Positions 9,611 through 17,928 of a stretch of 64,000 nt of DNA are shown piece after piece. Under the pieces are notes generated by a model. The model searched no databases, had not been told where the DNA came from, and saw nothing but the letters and a program-made list of their open reading frames with translations. The first letter of the stretch is position 1; every line of letters begins with the position of its first letter. Position numbers and translations under genes: made by a program. The stretch is taken from positions 3,293,001 to 3,357,000 of the forward strand of contig NZ_CP162487.1 of the NCBI RefSeq assembly GCF_041240605.1, given 5' to 3'. This DNA comes from Xanthomonas sp. DAR 80977. Its GTDB lineage: Bacteria > Pseudomonadota > Gammaproteobacteria > Xanthomonadales > Xanthomonadaceae.

Positions 9611-10690
9611 ATGCTGAGCTGGGGCATGCATGCACTGGCCGCGGGGCTGGCAGCGCTGCTGTTCGGCGCGATGCTGTGGCCGTTGCGGCGCCAGCGCGGC
9701 GGTAGCGCGCTGCTGGTCGTGGCGGTGCTGGCGCTGGGCGTGGCCGCCGCCGCGCTGTACGCGCTGGTCGGCACGCCGCGTGCGCTGCTGGCGCAGAACC
9801 GCGAGGCGCCGCGCAATCTCGAGGACGGCGTGGCGCAGCTGCAGGCGGCGCTGGCCAAGGATCCCACCCGCGCCGACGGCTGGGCGCTGCTGGCGCGTTC
9901 GCAGATGTCGCTGGGCCGCCCCACCGAGGCCGCGGCGGCGTTCGCGCGCGCGGTGCAGCTGGCGCCGGACGAGCCGCAGTTGCTGGTGCAGGCCGCCGAA
10001 GCGCGCGCGCTGGCCGCGCCGCAGCGGCAGTTCGACGACCAGGGCATCGCCTGGCTGCGGCATGCCTTGCAGGTCGAGCCGAACGGCGAGCGTGCCGCCT
10101 GGTTCCTGGGCATCGCGCAGCGCCAGCGCGGCCAGCACGCCGAGGCCGCCGCGACCTGGGAAGCGCTGCTGCCGCGCGTGGATGCGGCCACCGCCGCCGC
10201 GCTGCGCCCGCAGATCGACGCGGCGCGCGCCGATGCCGGTTTGCCGGCGCTGCCGGCGCCGGCCGCCACGCCCGCGACGGCGACAGCAACGGCGAGCGGC
10301 CCGGGCGCGACGGCGACCGGCGCGCAGGCGGCGCCCGCCTCCGCCGCCGCGCTCACCGTCACGGTCGCGCTGGATCCGCAATTCGCCGCGCGCGTGCGCC
10401 TGCGCGGCGACGCCAGCGTGTTCGTGATCGCGCGCGTGCCCGGCGGCCCGCCGATGCCGGTTGCGGTGCAGAAGCACCCGCTGCAATCGCTGCCGCTGCG
10501 CGTGACCCTCAGCGACGCCGACAGCCCGATGCCGACGCAGAAGCTGTCGCAGCTCAGGCAGGTGCAGGTCCTGGCGCGCCTCTCCAACAGCGGCAACGCG
10601 CTGCGCCAGGAAGGCGACCTGGAATCGGCGCCGGTGACGGTGACGCTGCCGGCGGCGACGCCGGTGGAGTTGGTGATCGGGACGCCATGA
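9611..10690 (+). CDS. ccmI: Cytochrome c maturation TPR protein CcmI
   Basis: 359 residues: two N-terminal membrane helices, then tetratricopeptide repeats (motifs around ADGWALLARSQMSLGR, about residues 90-190), then an Ala/Thr/Pro-rich linker (about 215-245) and a C-terminal beta-rich domain with VFVIARVPGGPPMPVAV. CcmI binds the C-terminus of apocytochromes and delivers them to the heme lyase. Last gene of the ccm operon. A REP-like hairpin follows its stop. Confidence 0.92.
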   Translation: MLSWGMHALAAGLAALLFGAMLWPLRRQRGGSALLVVAVLALGVAAAALYALVGTPRALLAQNREAPRNLEDGVAQLQAALAKDPTRADGWALLARSQMSLGRPTEAAAAFARAVQLAPDEPQLLVQAAEARALAAPQRQFDDQGIAWLRHALQVEPNGERAAWFLGIAQRQRGQHAEAAATWEALLPRVDAATAAALRPQIDAARADAGLPALPAPAATPATATATASGPGATATGAQAAPASAAALTVTVALDPQFAARVRLRGDASVFVIARVPGGPPMPVAVQKHPLQSLPLRVTLSDADSPMPTQKLSQLRQVQVLARLSNSGNALRQEGDLESAPVTVTLPAATPVELVIGTP

Positions 10691-10710
10691 CGCGGCGCGC
10701 TCGGGTTCTC

Positions 10711-10798
10711 CTGTAGTAGCGGCTTCAGCCGCGACACGGGCGCCAGGAACATGTCGGTTGCGGAAAATGCCTGTCGCGGCTGAAGCCGCTCCTACAGG
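10711..10798. repeat. REP-like inverted pair (GTAGGAGCGGCTTCAGCCGCGAC family)
   Basis: Two units face each other: GTAGTAGCGGCTTCAGCCGC near 10713 and its complement GCGGCTGAAGCCGCTCCTAC ending near 10796, around a roughly 40-bp centre. Each unit is itself a small hairpin (GCGGCTtcAGCCGC). The same unit is found at 12.06-12.44 kb, 57.19 kb and 58.55-58.85 kb. It lies between the convergent-free end of ccmI and the metX promoter and may end transcription or protect the 3' end. Confidence 0.8.
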
Positions 10799-10878
10799 GG
10801 CGCCGCTCGTTGCTGGCTTCGTCTACGCGTCTCCTTCGCCGGGCACGCGCACGCACGCCGCATCCGCCGCCGCACCGC

Positions 10879-10884
10879 TAGAAT
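10879..10884 (+). promoter_or_regulatory. Candidate -10 element of metX
   Basis: TAGAAT ends 6 bases before the ATG, in the context GCTAGAATCGGCGC-ATG, almost identical to the ccmC start region. Start of transcription would fall on or next to the ATG, and no Shine-Dalgarno is present in between, so leaderless translation is plausible. Confidence 0.45.
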
Positions 10885-10890
10885 CGGCGC

Positions 10891-12003
10891 ATGACCGAAT
10901 TCATTCCTGCCGGCAGCCGCTTCCTCGCCCTGCCCTCGCCGTTCCCGATGAAGCGCGGCGGCCAGCTGCGCGATGCGCGCGTCGCCTACGAGACCTGGGG
11001 CACGCTGGCGGCGGACCGCGGCAATGCGATCCTGATCGTCACCGGGCTGTCGCCGGACGCGCATGCCGCCGCGCATGCCGACGATCCCAGCCCCGGCTGG
11101 TGGGAGGCGATGCTCGGCGCCGGCAAGCCGATCGACACGCAGCGCTGGTTCGTGATCTGCGTGAATTCGCTGGGCAGCTGCAAGGGCTCGACCGGGCCGG
11201 CCTCGCCGGATCCGGACAACGCGCGACCGTATCGCCTGCGCTTCCCGGAACTGTCGATCGAGGACGTGGCCGACGCCGCCGCGCACGTGGTGCGTGCGCT
11301 GGGCATCGACCGGCTGGCGTGCCTGATCGGCAACTCGATGGGCGGCATGACCGCGCTGGCGCTGCTGCGCCGCCATCCCGGGCTGGCGCGCAGCCACATC
11401 AACATCTCCGGCAGCGCGCAGGCCTTGCCGTTCTCGATCGCGATCCGCTCGCTGCAGCGCGAGGCGATCCGCCTGGATCCGAACTGGAACGGCGGCGACT
11501 ACGACGAGGCCACGTATCCGGAATCGGGCATGCGCATGGCGCGCAAGCTGGGCGTCATCACCTACCGCTCGGCGCTGGAATGGGACGGCCGCTTCGGCCG
11601 CGTGCGGCTGGATTCGGACCAGGCCGACGACGATCCGTTCGGCCTGGAATTCCAGGTCGAAAGCTACCTGGAAGGCCACGCGCGGCGCTTCGTGCGCCGC
11701 TTCGATCCGAACTGCTACCTGTACCTGAGCCGCTCGATGGACTGGTTCGACCTGGCCGAATACGCCGGCGGCGACGTGCTGGCCGGGCTGGCCACGATCC
11801 GCGTCGAGCGCGCGCTGGCGATCGGCGCCAACACCGACATCCTGTTCCCGGTGCAGCAACAACAGCAGATCGCCGACGGCCTGCGCGCCGGCGGCGCCGA
11901 CGCGCAGTTCCTGGGCCTGGACTCGCCGCAGGGACACGACGCGTTCCTGGTCGATTTCGCGCGCTTCGGGCCGGCGGTGAAGGGGTTCCTGGACGCGCTG
12001 TAG
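10891..12003 (+). CDS. metX: MetX-family acyltransferase (homoserine or serine O-acyltransferase)
   Basis: 370 residues, alpha/beta-hydrolase fold. The nucleophile elbow is CLIGNSMGGMTAL (Ser near 150), with Asp in GANTDILFP and His in PQGHDAFLVD completing the triad. The family acylates homoserine for methionine, but xanthomonad MetX-like proteins have been described as L-serine O-succinyltransferases acting in cysteine synthesis, so the substrate is open. The family motif NWNGGDY/EATYPESGM is present. It is monocistronic, with a -10 box 6 bases before ATG. Confidence 0.88.
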   Translation: MTEFIPAGSRFLALPSPFPMKRGGQLRDARVAYETWGTLAADRGNAILIVTGLSPDAHAAAHADDPSPGWWEAMLGAGKPIDTQRWFVICVNSLGSCKGSTGPASPDPDNARPYRLRFPELSIEDVADAAAHVVRALGIDRLACLIGNSMGGMTALALLRRHPGLARSHINISGSAQALPFSIAIRSLQREAIRLDPNWNGGDYDEATYPESGMRMARKLGVITYRSALEWDGRFGRVRLDSDQADDDPFGLEFQVESYLEGHARRFVRRFDPNCYLYLSRSMDWFDLAEYAGGDVLAGLATIRVERALAIGANTDILFPVQQQQQIADGLRAGGADAQFLGLDSPQGHDAFLVDFARFGPAVKGFLDAL

Positions 12004-12061
12004 GCGGTCGCTTCGTGGTGCGGAGCGGGCTGCTTCGTCGTGCGCGCAGGCGGATGTTTCA

Positions 12062-12440
12062 CCGCTGCGTTCGTCGCGACTGAAGTCGCTCCACAGGGAT
12101 ACTGCTGGACGCGCAGGCGTCGGATGCTTTTGCAGGAGGGGCTTCAGCTCCGACATGCAGGCGCTGGCGGATGCTTCGCCGCTGCGTTCGTCGCGGCTGA
12201 AGCCGCTCCTACAGGGATTCTGCTGGACGCGCAGGCGTCGGATGCTTTTTTAGGAGGGTCTTCAGCCCATGTAGGCGCTGGCGGATGCTTCGCCGCTGCG
12301 CTCGTCGCGGCTGAAGCCGCTCCTACGGGGATTCTGCTGGACGCGCAGGCGTCGAATGCTTTTTTAGGAGGGGCTTCAGCCCCGACATGCAGGCGCCGCG
12401 CGCGTTCCTTGTGGGAGGGACTTCAGTCCCGACTGCATCC
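12062..12440. repeat. Degenerate tandem array of REP-containing units
   Basis: About three copies of a 115-120-bp unit lie head to tail: each contains GCGGATGCTTCGCCGCTGCG, then a GTCGCGGCTGAAGCCGCTCC hairpin, then GGACGCGCAGGCGTCGGATG and a short T run, then an AGGAGGGGCTTCAGCCCCGA hairpin. Copies begin near 12040, 12160 and 12275; a partial unit ends near 12440. The whole 12004-12531 gap between metX and the convergent cydC holds only this array. The T runs after the hairpins could terminate both flanking genes. No spacer diversity, so it is not a CRISPR array. Confidence 0.8.
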
Positions 12441-12531
12441 GGTTGCTGCCACTCCACGCGGCGCGTCATGGTCGATCGCAGCTCAGGACGCGCGCTCGTC
12501 GATGGCTATCTTGGCGCCGCGCAGCCCACTG

Positions 12532-14208
12532 CTACGCTTCGGCCTGCAGCCGCCCCTGCTGCAGCCGATAGCGCGTATGCACCACGCCTTCGGGCAGCGC
12601 GTCGTGGCTGATCAGCAGCAGGCTGCGCTGGCCCAGCGCCTGGCTCAGGTCGCGCAGCAGGGCCTGCGCGGTGTCCACGTCCAGGCCTTCGGTGGGTTCG
12701 TCCAGCACCAGCAGCGGGGCGTTGCGCAGCAGCGCGCGGGCCAGGGCCAGGCGCCGCGCCTGGCCGGCGGACATGGTGGCGCCGTTCTCGCCCAGCCAGG
12801 CGTCCAGGCCGCCGACCTCGTGCAGCCAGGCGTCCAGGCGCACGTCGGCCAGCGCGCGCTGCAGGGTGGCGTCGTCGGCGTCGGCCGCGCCCAGGCGCAG
12901 GTTGTCGCGCACGCTGCCGGCGAACACCGGCGCGCCCTGCGGCAACCAGGCGATGCGTTGGTGCCACTGCGCCTGGGCCAGGTCGCGCAGGTCCACGCCG
13001 GCGAAACGGACGCTGCCCTGCTGCGGATCCCACAGCCGCAGCAACAGCGCCGACAAGGTGGTCTTGCCGCTGCCGCTGTCGCCACAGATGGCCACGCGCT
13101 CGCCCGGCGCGATGCGCAGGTCGATGCCATCGAGCACATGCCGGGTCTCGCCGGGCCAGGCGAAGACCACGCCGTCGAAGCGCACCTCGCCGGCGGCGGG
13201 GACCGGCTGCGGCTGCGCGCCGTCGGCCACGGGCGCGCTCTGCCCGGCAATTGCCTGCAGCCGCTGCGCGGCAACGCGGCCGGACTGCAGCGCCTGCCAG
13301 GCCAGCCCGGCGCCGGCCCAGACTTCGAGCAGGGCCACGGCCAGGAAGATCAGCCCGGCCGCCTGTTCGGCGCCGATCAGCCCGGCGCGCGCCGCACCCA
13401 GCGCCAGCCACAGCATCGCCAGCAGCCCAAGCGCGGCACACAGCGCGTGCAGCGCATTGCCGCCGATCAGGCGCTGCCGCTGGCGACGGTCCTGCGCGCG
13501 CAGGTCCTGCGCGCTGGCGTCCACGCGCGCGATCCAGGCGGCCTGCGCGTCCAGCGCGGCCAGGTCGGCGGCGCCTTCCAGGCCTTCGTAGGCCAGCGTG
13601 CGCAGCGTCTCGCGCTGCTGCGCGCGGCGCTGCTCGCGCACGCGGCCGCCGCGCGCGACCACCCACGGCACGCCGGCGCCGATCGCCAGCGCCAGCGCCG
13701 CCAACACCAGCGCCGCCGGCCAGTAGATCGCCGCGGCCGCGGCCACGCCGGCCACGCCGATGCCGAGCAAGGCGGCCAGCGGCCCCAATGCGCGCACCAC
13801 CAGCCCGTCGACCTCGCCGATGTCGGACATCAGGCGCGCCAGCAGTTCGCCGGTGCGGCTGGCGCCGAGCCTGGCCGGCGCCAGCGGCAGCGCGCGGCGG
13901 AAGAACCACACGCGCAGGTCGCGGGCGATGCGCAAGGTGGCGTCGTGGCCGACCAGCTTCTCGCCGTAGCGCGAGGCGATGCGGGCGAAGGTCAGCGCGC
14001 GGATGCCGGCCGAGGGCGAGAAGAAGTTGAAGCCGCTGCCCATGCCAGCTACGCCGGCCAGCGCCGCGGCGGTCAGGAAGCCGCCGGACAGGCCGAGCAG
14101 GCCGACCCCGGCCAGCATCGTGCACAACAGCAGCAACGCGGTCAGCAGCAGGCGGCCGGCGTGGCGGCCGAACACGCTGCGCAGGTCGTCGCGCGCCGGC
14201 CCGCTCAT
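12532..14208 (-). CDS. cydC: Thiol reductant ABC exporter subunit CydC
   Basis: 558 residues: six-helix membrane domain (about 1-310), then an ABC ATPase domain with Walker A GDSGSGKTTLSALL, a slightly degenerate signature MSAGQARRLALARALL and Walker B PLLVLDEPTEGLD. CydDC exports cysteine and glutathione to the periplasm and is required for heme d insertion into cytochrome bd. It overlaps cydD by four bases and lies divergent to cydAB, its functional client. Confidence 0.93.
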   Translation of the reverse strand: MSGPARDDLRSVFGRHAGRLLLTALLLLCTMLAGVGLLGLSGGFLTAAALAGVAGMGSGFNFFSPSAGIRALTFARIASRYGEKLVGHDATLRIARDLRVWFFRRALPLAPARLGASRTGELLARLMSDIGEVDGLVVRALGPLAALLGIGVAGVAAAAAIYWPAALVLAALALAIGAGVPWVVARGGRVREQRRAQQRETLRTLAYEGLEGAADLAALDAQAAWIARVDASAQDLRAQDRRQRQRLIGGNALHALCAALGLLAMLWLALGAARAGLIGAEQAAGLIFLAVALLEVWAGAGLAWQALQSGRVAAQRLQAIAGQSAPVADGAQPQPVPAAGEVRFDGVVFAWPGETRHVLDGIDLRIAPGERVAICGDSGSGKTTLSALLLRLWDPQQGSVRFAGVDLRDLAQAQWHQRIAWLPQGAPVFAGSVRDNLRLGAADADDATLQRALADVRLDAWLHEVGGLDAWLGENGATMSAGQARRLALARALLRNAPLLVLDEPTEGLDVDTAQALLRDLSQALGQRSLLLISHDALPEGVVHTRYRLQQGRLQAEA

Positions 14209-16217
14209 GAGGCGGCTCCGGTCGCGGCGTCCGCCGCGCTGCGCGCCGGCAGCCGCAGCAGGCTGTCGGCCCAGCGCATCGCCGCCTCGCTGTGGGTGGC
14301 GACGATCACGCTGCGGCCCTGGCTGAAGGCGGCCAGCGTGCGCAGCAGCTCGGCCTCGGTGTCCGGATCGAGGAAGGCGGTGGGTTCGTCGAGCAGCAGC
14401 AGTTGCGGATCGCGCAGCAGCAAGCGCGCCAGGCCGATGCGCCGCGCCTCGCCGCCGGACAGGCCGAAGCCGCGTTCGCCGATCGGCGTGTCCAGGCCCA
14501 GCGGCAGGCGCGCGGCGAAGCGCATGACCTGCGCCGCCTCGGCCGCGGCCTGCAGCTGCGCGGCGCTGGCCTGCGGGGCGGCCAGGCGCAGGTTGTCGGC
14601 GATGCTGCCGTGGAACAGGTACGGGCGCTGCCCGGCATAGGCGACGCGCAATCCGGGCCGCAGCTGCAGGCTGCCGGCGCGCGGCGGCAGCCAGCCGGCC
14701 AACGCTTCCAGCAGCGTGCTCTTGCCGCTGCCGCTGGGCCCGACCAGGGCCAGGCGCTGGCCGGGCCGCAGGCTGAAGGACAGATCGCGCAACGCGTCGC
14801 AGCGCGCGCCCTGCGGGCGCAGCGTCAGGCTCTCGGCGCGAAGCAGCGTCTGCTCAGGAGCCGCTGGCGTCGCCATCGCCGCGGGCATTGCAGGCACTGC
14901 TGGCACTTCGAGCATCGCGGGCGTTGCAGACACCGCGGACGCCGCAGGCACTCTTGGCTCACCGGGCGCTGCCGGCAGCGAGGACGCCGTCAGCGCAGGC
15001 GACGCCGGCCGCAACGGCGCAGGCGGCGACGCGGACGCCGCGGCCGTAGCGGGCGACGCCCCAGGCAGTGACACCGATGCCGCCGCATCCGGCAGCTCGC
15101 CGAGCAGGCGCTCCACCTCGGCGGCGGCGGCCAGCGCATTGGCGCGGTCGTGGTAATGCGCGGCCAGGCGCCGCAGCGGCGCGTAGAACTCCGGCGCCAG
15201 CAGCAGGCAGAACACGCCCACGCCCAGGGTCGGCACCGTGGCGTGCAGCGCGATCATGCCCAGGTAGCTCAGGCCCAGGTACATCGCCACCATCGCCACG
15301 CTGACCGAGGCGAAGAACTCGAGCACGGTGGAGGACAGGAAGGCGATGCGCAGCACTTTCAGGGTGCGTTCGCGCACGCCCTCGGCGGCGGCGGCGATGC
15401 CGCGCAGTTCGTCCTCGCCGCGGCCGTACAGGCGCAGCAGGCCCAGGCCCTTGAGCCGGTCGGCGAAATGCCCGCCCATGCGCGCCAGCTCGCGCAGCTG
15501 GCGACGCCCGGCCGCTTCCGCGCCCCAGCCCACCAGCATCATGAAGATCGGCACCAGCGGCGCGGTGCACAGCAGCAGCAGGCCCACCACCCAGTCGCTC
15601 CAGCCCACCGCGAGCAGGATCAGCAACGGCACCACGCTCACTTCCAGCCGCGCCGGCTGGTAGCCGGCGTAGTAGCCGTCCAGCGCATCGCCGTGCGCGA
15701 GCAGCAATTCGCCCAGTTCGCCGTTGCGCTGCCCGCGCAGCCACAGCGGGCCACGCTGCAGCAGGCGCCGGTACACGCGCCGGCGCAGCTCGGCCTTCGC
15801 CGCATCGGCGACGTCGCCAGCCGCGCCCTGCGCGCAGGCGCCGAGCAGCGCGCGCACGACCAGCATCAGCGCCAGCAGCGCCAAGGCCGGCAGCGCCTGC
15901 CGCAGCTCGCGATGCTCGACCAGCAGGGCCTGCAGCAGCCAGGCGATGGCGCCGGCCTGCACGATCAGCAGCGCGCCGGACAGGCCGATCGCCGCCGCGG
16001 CCAGCCGCTGCCGCCCGCGCGCCGCCGCGCCCAGCGACGCCAGCCAGCGCACGCGTTGCTGCCGCAGGTGCGGCGACTCGGCAGGCGGTGCGGCGGACGG
16101 CTCGGCGGGATCGGTCAAAACGGGCTCGGCGCGGCGAACGGGCCGCCATTGTAAGTCGGCATCCCGGTCGGAACCGCCGCGTGCCGCCACGATGCCGGCG
16201 CGGACCGGCGCAGACAT
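14205..16217 (-). CDS. cydD: Thiol reductant ABC exporter subunit CydD with long Ala/Pro linker
   Basis: Up to 670 residues: membrane domain (about 60-370), then an unusual linker of about 80 residues made almost only of Ala, Pro, Ser and Val (about 375-455, 14850-15090), then the ATPase domain with Walker A GPSGSGKSTLLEAL and signature LSGGEARRIGLARLLL. E. coli CydD is about 588 residues, so the linker explains most of the extra length. The ATG at 16217 touches the FNR box, and the first 33 residues are not family-like. A TTG at 16118 (MTDPAEPSAAPP) is a serious alternative start. Confidence 0.9.
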   Translation of the reverse strand: MSAPVRAGIVAARGGSDRDADLQWRPVRRAEPVLTDPAEPSAAPPAESPHLRQQRVRWLASLGAAARGRQRLAAAAIGLSGALLIVQAGAIAWLLQALLVEHRELRQALPALALLALMLVVRALLGACAQGAAGDVADAAKAELRRRVYRRLLQRGPLWLRGQRNGELGELLLAHGDALDGYYAGYQPARLEVSVVPLLILLAVGWSDWVVGLLLLCTAPLVPIFMMLVGWGAEAAGRRQLRELARMGGHFADRLKGLGLLRLYGRGEDELRGIAAAAEGVRERTLKVLRIAFLSSTVLEFFASVSVAMVAMYLGLSYLGMIALHATVPTLGVGVFCLLLAPEFYAPLRRLAAHYHDRANALAAAAEVERLLGELPDAAASVSLPGASPATAAASASPPAPLRPASPALTASSLPAAPGEPRVPAASAVSATPAMLEVPAVPAMPAAMATPAAPEQTLLRAESLTLRPQGARCDALRDLSFSLRPGQRLALVGPSGSGKSTLLEALAGWLPPRAGSLQLRPGLRVAYAGQRPYLFHGSIADNLRLAAPQASAAQLQAAAEAAQVMRFAARLPLGLDTPIGERGFGLSGGEARRIGLARLLLRDPQLLLLDEPTAFLDPDTEAELLRTLAAFSQGRSVIVATHSEAAMRWADSLLRLPARSAADAATGAAS

Positions 16218-16230
16218 TGATCTGGATCAA
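16217..16230. promoter_or_regulatory. FNR/Anr binding site
   Basis: TTGAT-CTGG-ATCAA is a perfect match to the FNR/Anr consensus TTGAT-N4-ATCAA. It is centred about 96 bases before the cydA ATG and at the 5' end of cydD. Cytochrome bd genes are classic targets of oxygen-responsive CRP/FNR regulators, so low-oxygen control of cydABX, and perhaps of cydDC, is expected. Confidence 0.85.
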
Positions 16231-16319
16231 GGCCAAGCGCGCGGCGGAAGCGGAACATCGCCCTCAACCTACCGCCACTCGGCCACCCAGATGCACATTT
16301 TCCACGAGGTAGCACAGCC

Positions 16320-17909
16320 ATGATCGACACCACTGTCGTAGAGCTGTCGCGGCTGCAATTCGCCATGACCGCCATGTACCACTTCCTGTTCGTTCCGCTC
16401 ACCCTCGGCCTGTCCTTCATGATCGCGATCATGGAGAGCGTGTACGTCATGACCCGCAAGGAGGTCTGGCGGCGCATGGCGCTGTTCTGGGGCGTGCTGT
16501 TCGGCATCAACTTCGCGATGGGCGTGGCCACCGGCATCGTGATGGAGTTCCAGTTCGGCATGAACTGGTCGTACTACAGCCACTACGTCGGCGACATCTT
16601 CGGCGCGCCGCTGGCGATCGAGGGGCTGATGGCGTTCTTCCTGGAAGCCACCTTCATCGGCCTGTTCTTCTTCGGCTGGAACAAGCTCTCGCCGGTCAAG
16701 CACCTGATGGTGACCTGGCTGATGGCGCTGGGCACCAACCTGTCGGCGGTGTGGATCCTGATCGCCAACGGCTGGATGCAGAACCCGACCGGCGCAGTGT
16801 TCAACCCGGACACCATGCGCATGGAAGTGGTCGACTTCATGGCGGTGGTGTTCAACCCGGTGGCGCAGGCCAAGTTCGTGCACACGGTCAGCGCCGGCTA
16901 CGTGACCGGCGCGGTGTTCGTGATGTCGATCAGCGCGCTGTTCCTGCTGCGTGGCACACACCGCGACATCGCGCGGCGCTCGTTCGCGGTGGCCGCCGCG
17001 TTCGGCCTGGCCTCCTCGCTGTCGGTGGTGGTGCTCGGCGACGAGAGCGGCTACGCCGCCAACGAACACCAGAAGATGAAGCTGGCCGCGATCGAGGCGA
17101 TGTGGGAGACCGAGCAGGCCCCGGCCGACTTCACCGCCTTCGGCATCCCCAACCAGGCCACCGGCAAGAACGACTACGCGATCAAGGTGCCGTACCTGAT
17201 GGGGCTGGTCGCCACGCGCTCGCTGAACACGCCGATTCCCGGCATCCTGGAACTGGTCGGGCGCGCCGAGCACCGCATCCGCGGCGGCCAGATCGCCTAC
17301 GGCGCGCTGCAGCGGCTCAAGGCCGACCGCAACGACGTGCAGGCGCGCGAGGTGTTCGACCGCCACTGGCAGGACCTGGGCCACGGCCTGCTGCTCAAGC
17401 GCTACCGCGACGACATCCTCAACGCCACGCCGGAGGAGATCTCCAAGGCCGCGCTGGACACGGTGCCGCGCGTGCTGCCGCTGTTCTGGACGTTCCGGGT
17501 CATGGCCGGCCTGGGCTTCTACCTGATCGCCTTCTTCATCGCCGCGATGTGGTTCTCGTGCAAGCACAACTTCGAGCACAAGCGCTGGTTCCTGAAGCTG
17601 GCGCTGTGGACCCTGCCGGCGCCGTGGATCGCGATCGAATGCGGCTGGTTCGTCGCCGAGTACGGCCGCCAGCCGTGGGCGGTGGAAGGGGTGCTGCCCA
17701 CCTTCTACGCCGCCTCCGGCCTGGCCCTGCACGAGATCCTGATCACCCTGGCCGGCTTCGTGGCGATCTATACCGTGCTGCTGGTCATCGAGATCAAGCT
17801 GATGCTCAAGGCGATCCGCAAGGGCCCGGACGATCTGCCCGCGCTGCTGCAGCCGACCCCGCGCCCCGCCGCGCCCCTTGCCGCCACCGCGGCCGCCGGT
17901 CAACTCTGA
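16320..17909 (+). CDS. cydA: Cytochrome bd ubiquinol oxidase subunit I
   Basis: 529 residues, close to E. coli CydA (522). The heme b595/d ligand His is at about residue 21 (MYHFLFVPLT), Q-loop region follows (GYAANEHQKMKLAAIEAMW), and GRQPWAVEGVLPT near the C-terminus is characteristic. About nine membrane helices. It oxidises ubiquinol and reduces oxygen with high affinity. The ribosome site is GAGG eight bases or so before ATG. First gene of cydABX, under the FNR box. Confidence 0.97.
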   Translation: MIDTTVVELSRLQFAMTAMYHFLFVPLTLGLSFMIAIMESVYVMTRKEVWRRMALFWGVLFGINFAMGVATGIVMEFQFGMNWSYYSHYVGDIFGAPLAIEGLMAFFLEATFIGLFFFGWNKLSPVKHLMVTWLMALGTNLSAVWILIANGWMQNPTGAVFNPDTMRMEVVDFMAVVFNPVAQAKFVHTVSAGYVTGAVFVMSISALFLLRGTHRDIARRSFAVAAAFGLASSLSVVVLGDESGYAANEHQKMKLAAIEAMWETEQAPADFTAFGIPNQATGKNDYAIKVPYLMGLVATRSLNTPIPGILELVGRAEHRIRGGQIAYGALQRLKADRNDVQAREVFDRHWQDLGHGLLLKRYRDDILNATPEEISKAALDTVPRVLPLFWTFRVMAGLGFYLIAFFIAAMWFSCKHNFEHKRWFLKLALWTLPAPWIAIECGWFVAEYGRQPWAVEGVLPTFYAASGLALHEILITLAGFVAIYTVLLVIEIKLMLKAIRKGPDDLPALLQPTPRPAAPLAATAAAGQL

Positions 17910-17928
17910 TCCCGGCAGGAGAATGACG

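Noticed and set aside
12062..12440. Regularly spaced repeats as a CRISPR array
   Set aside because: Units are about 120 bp, contain palindromes throughout and have no unique spacers; no cas gene is near.
12040..14640. An 866-codon open frame on the plus strand over cydCD
   Set aside because: It is antisense to two clear ABC exporter genes, is Arg/Gln/Ala-rich with no domain, and arises from high GC.
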